Assembly: GCA_031370625.1 (NCBI GenBank)
Contig: JANMQR010000056.1
Coordinates: 1 to 7,434 of the forward strand
Reading direction: 5' to 3'
Length of the DNA stretch: 7,434 nucleotides
DNA from: UKL13-2 sp031370625
GTDB taxonomy: Bacteria > Pseudomonadota > Gammaproteobacteria > Burkholderiales > Usitatibacteraceae
Under the pieces are notes generated by a model, which saw nothing but the letters and a program-made list of their open reading frames with translations, searched no databases and was not told the origin of the DNA. This document shows, piece after piece, positions 6,057 to 7,434 of the stretch (positions are counted from its first letter, which is position 1; the number at the start of each line of letters is the position of its first letter). The position numbers and the translations under genes were made by a program.

Positions 6057-6713
6057 ATGAAACTAAACGCAGACACCACCAAGCGTGTCGTGATCCAATC
6101 GTCCGATCAACCTTGGCAGCCGAGCCCGATGGCGGGTGTGATGCGGCAGCTATTGGCGCGCGATGGTGATGAGGATGCGCGAGCGACAAGTATTGTTCGC
6201 TATGAACCGGGCGCGGTGTTTTCATCGCACACGCATCCACAGGGCGAAGAAATTATGGTGCTCGATGGAGAATTTGCCGATGAGCACGGCAGCTATCCGG
6301 CCGGAACGTATCTCAAGAATCCACCCGGCTCGTCACACGCGCCGCGCAGCCCTTTGGGTTGCACGCTGTTCGTAAAACTGCGCCAGCTTGACGAACGTGA
6401 TTTGCAGCGCGTGGTCATTCGTCCCGCCGATCAACAATGGCATCAGGGTCTCGTCGATGGTCTTTCGGTGATGGCGTTGGATCAATTCGGCACAACGCAT
6501 ACCGCGCTGGTGCGTTGGGCACCGAATACTTTTTTTAGCAGGCATCAGCACTATGGCGGTGAAGAAATTTTTGTTTTAGATGGCACATTTCAAGACGAGT
6601 TTGGCGATTATCCGCGCGGCACCTGGATTCGCAGCCCGCACCTGAGCGCGCATCAGCCTTACTCAAAGCCGGGATGTCTTATTTTTGTTAAGGTGGGGCA
6701 TTTAATAAATTAG
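6057..6713 (+). CDS. Tandem double-cupin protein, ChrR-like cupin type
   Basis: This is a 218-residue protein. The ATG at 6057 is chosen over the GTG at 6021 because GAGAG at 6046-6050 lies 6 nt before it and because homology-like text begins at TKRVVIQ. Two cupin repeats are visible. The first (residues 10-107) has the metal set H58-x-H60, E64 and H94 (FSSHTHPQGEE, PPGSSHAP). The second (118-214) has H163-x-H165, E169 and H199 (FSRHQHYGGEE). The repeat openings also match (RVVIQSSDQPW and RVVIRPADQQW). The fold resembles the C-terminal cupin of the anti-sigma factor ChrR, but the N-terminal zinc anti-sigma domain is missing and no sigma factor is adjacent. It is therefore more likely a metal-dependent enzyme or sensor. 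No signal peptide: cytosolic. It lies 107 bp after the PQQ-like gene, past a putative terminator, so co-transcription is uncertain. Confidence 0.88.
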   Translation: MKLNADTTKRVVIQSSDQPWQPSPMAGVMRQLLARDGDEDARATSIVRYEPGAVFSSHTHPQGEEIMVLDGEFADEHGSYPAGTYLKNPPGSSHAPRSPLGCTLFVKLRQLDERDLQRVVIRPADQQWHQGLVDGLSVMALDQFGTTHTALVRWAPNTFFSRHQHYGGEEIFVLDGTFQDEFGDYPRGTWIRSPHLSAHQPYSKPGCLIFVKVGHLIN

Positions 6714-6730
6714 CGAGTTTGAAAACTCGC
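6713..6730. terminator. Hairpin directly after the cupin stop codon
   Basis: GCGAGTT (6713-6719) and AACTCGC (6724-6730) form a perfect 7-bp stem with a TGAA tetraloop, beginning at the last base of the TAG stop. Downstream there is no true T tract, so on the plus strand it may stabilise mRNA ends or act as a weak terminator. On the minus strand it is followed by a T/A-rich stretch, so a terminator for transcripts coming from the right is also possible. Confidence 0.4.
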
Positions 6731-6752
6731 ATAGGCTTTCAAAGAAAACAAT

Positions 6753-7031
6753 ATGAATCGTGTAGCAAACCGCACAACATCCAGACTCTCGCTGCTTCAA
6801 CAAATCCACGGTATCAGGCCGTCCGTTGCGGCCGATTTAAACGGCATCGGCATCACCGAGTTAGCACAACTGCGAGTCCAATCCCCACAAGCACTTTACG
6901 GTCAGCTATGCGAATCCACCGGGCAGATTCACGACCGCTGCGTGCTCTACGTATTTCGCTGCGCGGTTTATTACGCATCGACTGCAAAGCACGACGCCGA
7001 AAAACTGACATGGTGGAACTGGAAAGATTAA
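6753..7031 (+). CDS. Cdd1-family (pathogenicity locus) helix-hairpin-helix protein
   Basis: The 92-residue product matches the Cdd1 / 'pathogenicity locus' family over its whole length. It has a helix-hairpin-helix segment at residues 14-36 (LLQQIHGIRPSVAADLNGIG), the block LAQLRVQSPQALYGQLC, the conserved DRCVLYVFRCAVYYAS, and the signature end WWNWKD. Helix-hairpin-helix units bind DNA non-specifically, but no member of this family has a settled role, and the name is historical. The ATG at 6753 has only a weak purine stretch (AAAGAAA) before it. The gene follows the cupin by 39 bp with a hairpin between, and ends convergent with the minus-strand HTH gene, sharing a TTAA. It is probably a housekeeping-type accessory gene rather than part of the LysR cassette. 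Confidence 0.85.
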   Translation: MNRVANRTTSRLSLLQQIHGIRPSVAADLNGIGITELAQLRVQSPQALYGQLCESTGQIHDRCVLYVFRCAVYYASTAKHDAEKLTWWNWKD

Positions 7032-7186
7032 GCGCGGCACTCTTTCCCCTTCAATCGCAACGCCATTTCGTAGACAAAATTCTTCTTTTCCCCCGTCAAT
7101 TTCACCGCCGACACCACCGCCTGCTTTAGCGGTAAATCTTCAACCAGTATTCTCGAAGCCCGCTCCACAGCTTGCGTTTGAGCCAT
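7028..7186 (-). CDS. Stand-alone RsmI C-terminal helix-turn-helix protein
   Basis: The 52-residue product reads MAQTQAVERASRIL, then VEDLPLKQAVVSAVKLTGEK and KKNFVYEMALRLKG. This is the C-terminal helix-turn-helix of RsmI, the 16S rRNA 2'-O-methyltransferase for C1402, whose usual form is L-P-L-K-x-A-x-x-x-A-x-x-x-G-x-x-K-x-x-x-Y. The catalytic tetrapyrrole-methylase-like domain is absent: the preceding gene ends at 7226 and belongs to another family. It is therefore a free HTH unit, perhaps RNA- or DNA-binding. A GTG at 7213 would add nine residues (first residues V-W-R-K-R). ATG 7186 is preferred because the decayed copy at 2161 shares text from MAQT onward, though no good ribosome binding site is seen for either start. 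Its stop overlaps the Cdd1 gene's stop. It lies 39 nt after the VOC gene and may be co-transcribed with it. Confidence 0.7.
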   Translation of the reverse strand: MAQTQAVERASRILVEDLPLKQAVVSAVKLTGEKKNFVYEMALRLKGKECRA

Positions 7187-7225
7187 TTTATAAAGCATGC
7201 GTTTACGCCACACTTAATCGACGAC

Positions 7226-7434
7226 CTACTGCACTTTTGTCTGGCTCATGATCGCGAGCGGTCGACCTTCGTTATCTTTAAAGAATGCAAACCATTCTTC
7301 GGTGCCGTCCTCGTGCTTATGGATCATGTGGGGCGCATTGATGAACTCAACTCCACACTCGCGTAGCTCCGTGTACGCGGCGTGTACGCTGGAAACAAGA
7401 AAATAAATAATCGACTCACCTGGATCCGCTTTCG
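7226..7434 (-). CDS. VOC (glyoxalase-fold) family protein, C-terminal part
   Basis: The minus strand is open from the window edge to TAG at 7228-7226, giving the last 69 residues; the start lies outside. The text ADPGESIIYFLV, then HAAYTELRECGVEF, INAPHMIHKHEDGTEEWFAF and FFKDNEGRPLAIMSQ is a typical second beta-alpha-beta-beta-beta module of the vicinal oxygen chelate fold: the strand, the helix before the 'GVEF' strand, and the final D-x-x-G-x-x-L-x-x-M. In metal-dependent members the last strand carries a glutamate ligand; here the corresponding place appears to be alanine (PLAIMS), as in the subgroup ending LALMS, so a non-enzymatic or differently liganded protein is possible. Substrate unknown. 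Confidence 0.8.
   Translation of the reverse strand, partial: KADPGESIIYFLVSSVHAAYTELRECGVEFINAPHMIHKHEDGTEEWFAFFKDNEGRPLAIMSQTKVQ

Noticed and set aside
6719..7129. 136-residue plus-strand ORF covering the Cdd1 gene
   Set aside because: The overlapping frame at 6753-7031 gives an end-to-end family match including WWNWKD; this frame is low-complexity, rich in Arg, Ser and His, and runs antisense through the HTH gene.

Overview
The window looks like chromosomal DNA of a Gram-negative proteobacterium. It has moderate GC, Sec-type signal peptides on two products, AGGAG-type ribosome binding sites, a LysR regulator divergent from its likely targets, and a Cdd1-family helix-hairpin-helix protein. 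Genus and class cannot be fixed from the sequence.

Left part (1-1723, minus strand): one long gene that enters from beyond base 1. Its start encodes a DUF4238-type N-terminus (KNHYVPQWYQRGF). About 150 codons in, the reading frame breaks near 1262-1275, beside a 7-bp inverted repeat. In the next frame the gene continues without a stop to the window edge. That part holds the rest of the DUF4238-like region, a SEC-C zinc motif (CGCGSG...CC) and about 200 further residues I do not recognise. The only annotatable ORF with both ends here is the short N-terminal piece, so the downstream 420 codons are easy to miss.

Spacer (1724-2200): no intact gene, but it holds a decayed copy of a small gene encoding only the C-terminal helix-turn-helix of the rRNA methyltransferase RsmI. 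An intact copy lies at 7028-7186 in the same orientation, so the two copies bracket the central 5 kb.

Central cassette (2201-6713): a minus-strand LysR regulator faces a plus-strand series. First come two tandem paralogues of a small alpha+beta protein, one without and one with a signal peptide. They are followed by an exported 638-residue PQQ-type beta-propeller with no cysteine in its mature part, and by a tandem double-cupin protein of the ChrR-like type. The first three genes are 49 bp apart, each with a strong ribosome binding site, and are very probably an operon. The cupin follows a putative terminator. The 150-bp divergent intergenic region carries a T-N11-A LysR box and a second inverted repeat over the LysR start. 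Together this suggests an effector-induced periplasmic oxidation or binding function with cytosolic accessory proteins; the substrate is unknown.

Right part (6753-7434): a Cdd1-family protein converges on the intact RsmI-HTH gene, their stop codons interlocking in one TTAA. Upstream of the latter on the minus strand is the C-terminal part of a VOC/glyoxalase-fold protein cut by the window edge.
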